Shown in pieces: positions 5,589-5,591 of a DNA stretch of 5,591 bases. Each line of letters starts with the position of its first letter. Within the stretch, counting starts at the first letter, position 1. Made by a program: the position numbers and the translations under genes. The notes under the pieces are model-generated. The model saw nothing but the letters and a program-made list of their open reading frames with translations. It made no database searches and had not been told where the DNA came from. Origin of the DNA: Hydrogenothermaceae bacterium (GTDB lineage Bacteria; Aquificota; Aquificia; Aquificales; Hydrogenothermaceae); assembly GCA_015490675.1 (NCBI GenBank), contig WFXI01000298.1, positions 1 through 5,591 of the forward strand, in the 5' to 3' direction.

Positions 5589-5591
5589 TTC

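Larger units (their letters stand above)
5341..5591. other. GC-rich structured non-coding block of unknown type (continues past the window)
   Basis: GC content jumps to about 58% by hand count, against about 25% in the adjacent 120 bases. No credible protein is encoded; the ORFs on both strands have mixed, Arg/Leu/Ser-rich compositions unlike the neighbouring genes and no ribosome binding sites. At least four inverted repeats are packed in 250 bases: AGGC/GCCT (5358-5370), CCCAG/CTGGG (5372-5390), TCCGAGC/GCTCGGA (5517-5538) and a bulged 10-bp stem at 5560-5588. There is also a 9-base direct repeat. Candidate identities are an integron-type recombination site, the end of a mobile element, a plasmid origin or transfer site, or a structured RNA. 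None has a decisive motif. Confidence 0.55.

Noticed and set aside
5341..5591. tRNA, tmRNA or rRNA fragment
   Set aside because: No cloverleaf, T-arm consensus, CCA end, tag reading frame or recognisable rRNA core segment could be found on either strand.
5341..5591. Definite integron attC site or plasmid oriT
   Set aside because: GTTATGCC and the bulged stem are suggestive, but the paired core sites (RYYYAAC and GTTRRRY) and a known nic sequence are not present in the right arrangement, so it is kept only as a possibility.

Overview
The window is AT-rich by eye except for its last ~250 bases. Every gene I can support lies on the minus strand, so the layout reads from right to left. The proteins are rich in Lys, Glu and Ile, Arg is often AGA or AGG, and the largest gene is an RTX (type I secretion) protein. 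Together these suggest a low-GC bacterium with a Gram-negative type envelope, but the sequence does not fix the genus. No rRNA, tRNA, CRISPR array, transposase or integrase is visible.

Right end (5141-5591). Bases 5341-5591 are about 58% GC by hand count and full of short hairpins. They are followed towards the genes by a T-rich stretch of about 25% GC (5221-5340). No convincing protein is encoded in either part. I read the block as a structured non-coding element (a recombination site, mobile-element end, origin or RNA), without being able to say which. Next comes a good sigma70-like promoter (5184-5212) overlapped by a 7-bp inverted repeat that looks like an operator.

First gene group (5140 to 3913). 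The promoter faces a 94-aa charged coiled-coil protein. Its gene overlaps by 8 bases a 201-aa protein with two membrane segments and a long cytoplasmic-type coiled coil. That gene's stop codon abuts a third reading frame with an excellent ribosome binding site. The third frame is broken by one in-frame TAA exactly half-way through 114 codons, so it is either a 56-aa protein or a decayed gene. None of the three is recognisable to family.

Second gene group (3828 to the left edge). After a gap of about 85 bases with a possible promoter come two multi-pass membrane proteins (230 aa from a GTG start, and 261 aa), 4 bases apart. After 19 bases follows the start of a large secreted-type protein, of which 775 residues are inside the window. 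It carries an alpha/beta-hydrolase (lipase-like) domain with a GHSLGG nucleophile elbow, five DxDxDG-type calcium loops, an RTX-associated domain and six RTX nonapeptides before the window ends. The co-directional packing suggests that the two membrane proteins serve the RTX hydrolase, for example as immunity, targeting or accessory proteins. That link is inference.
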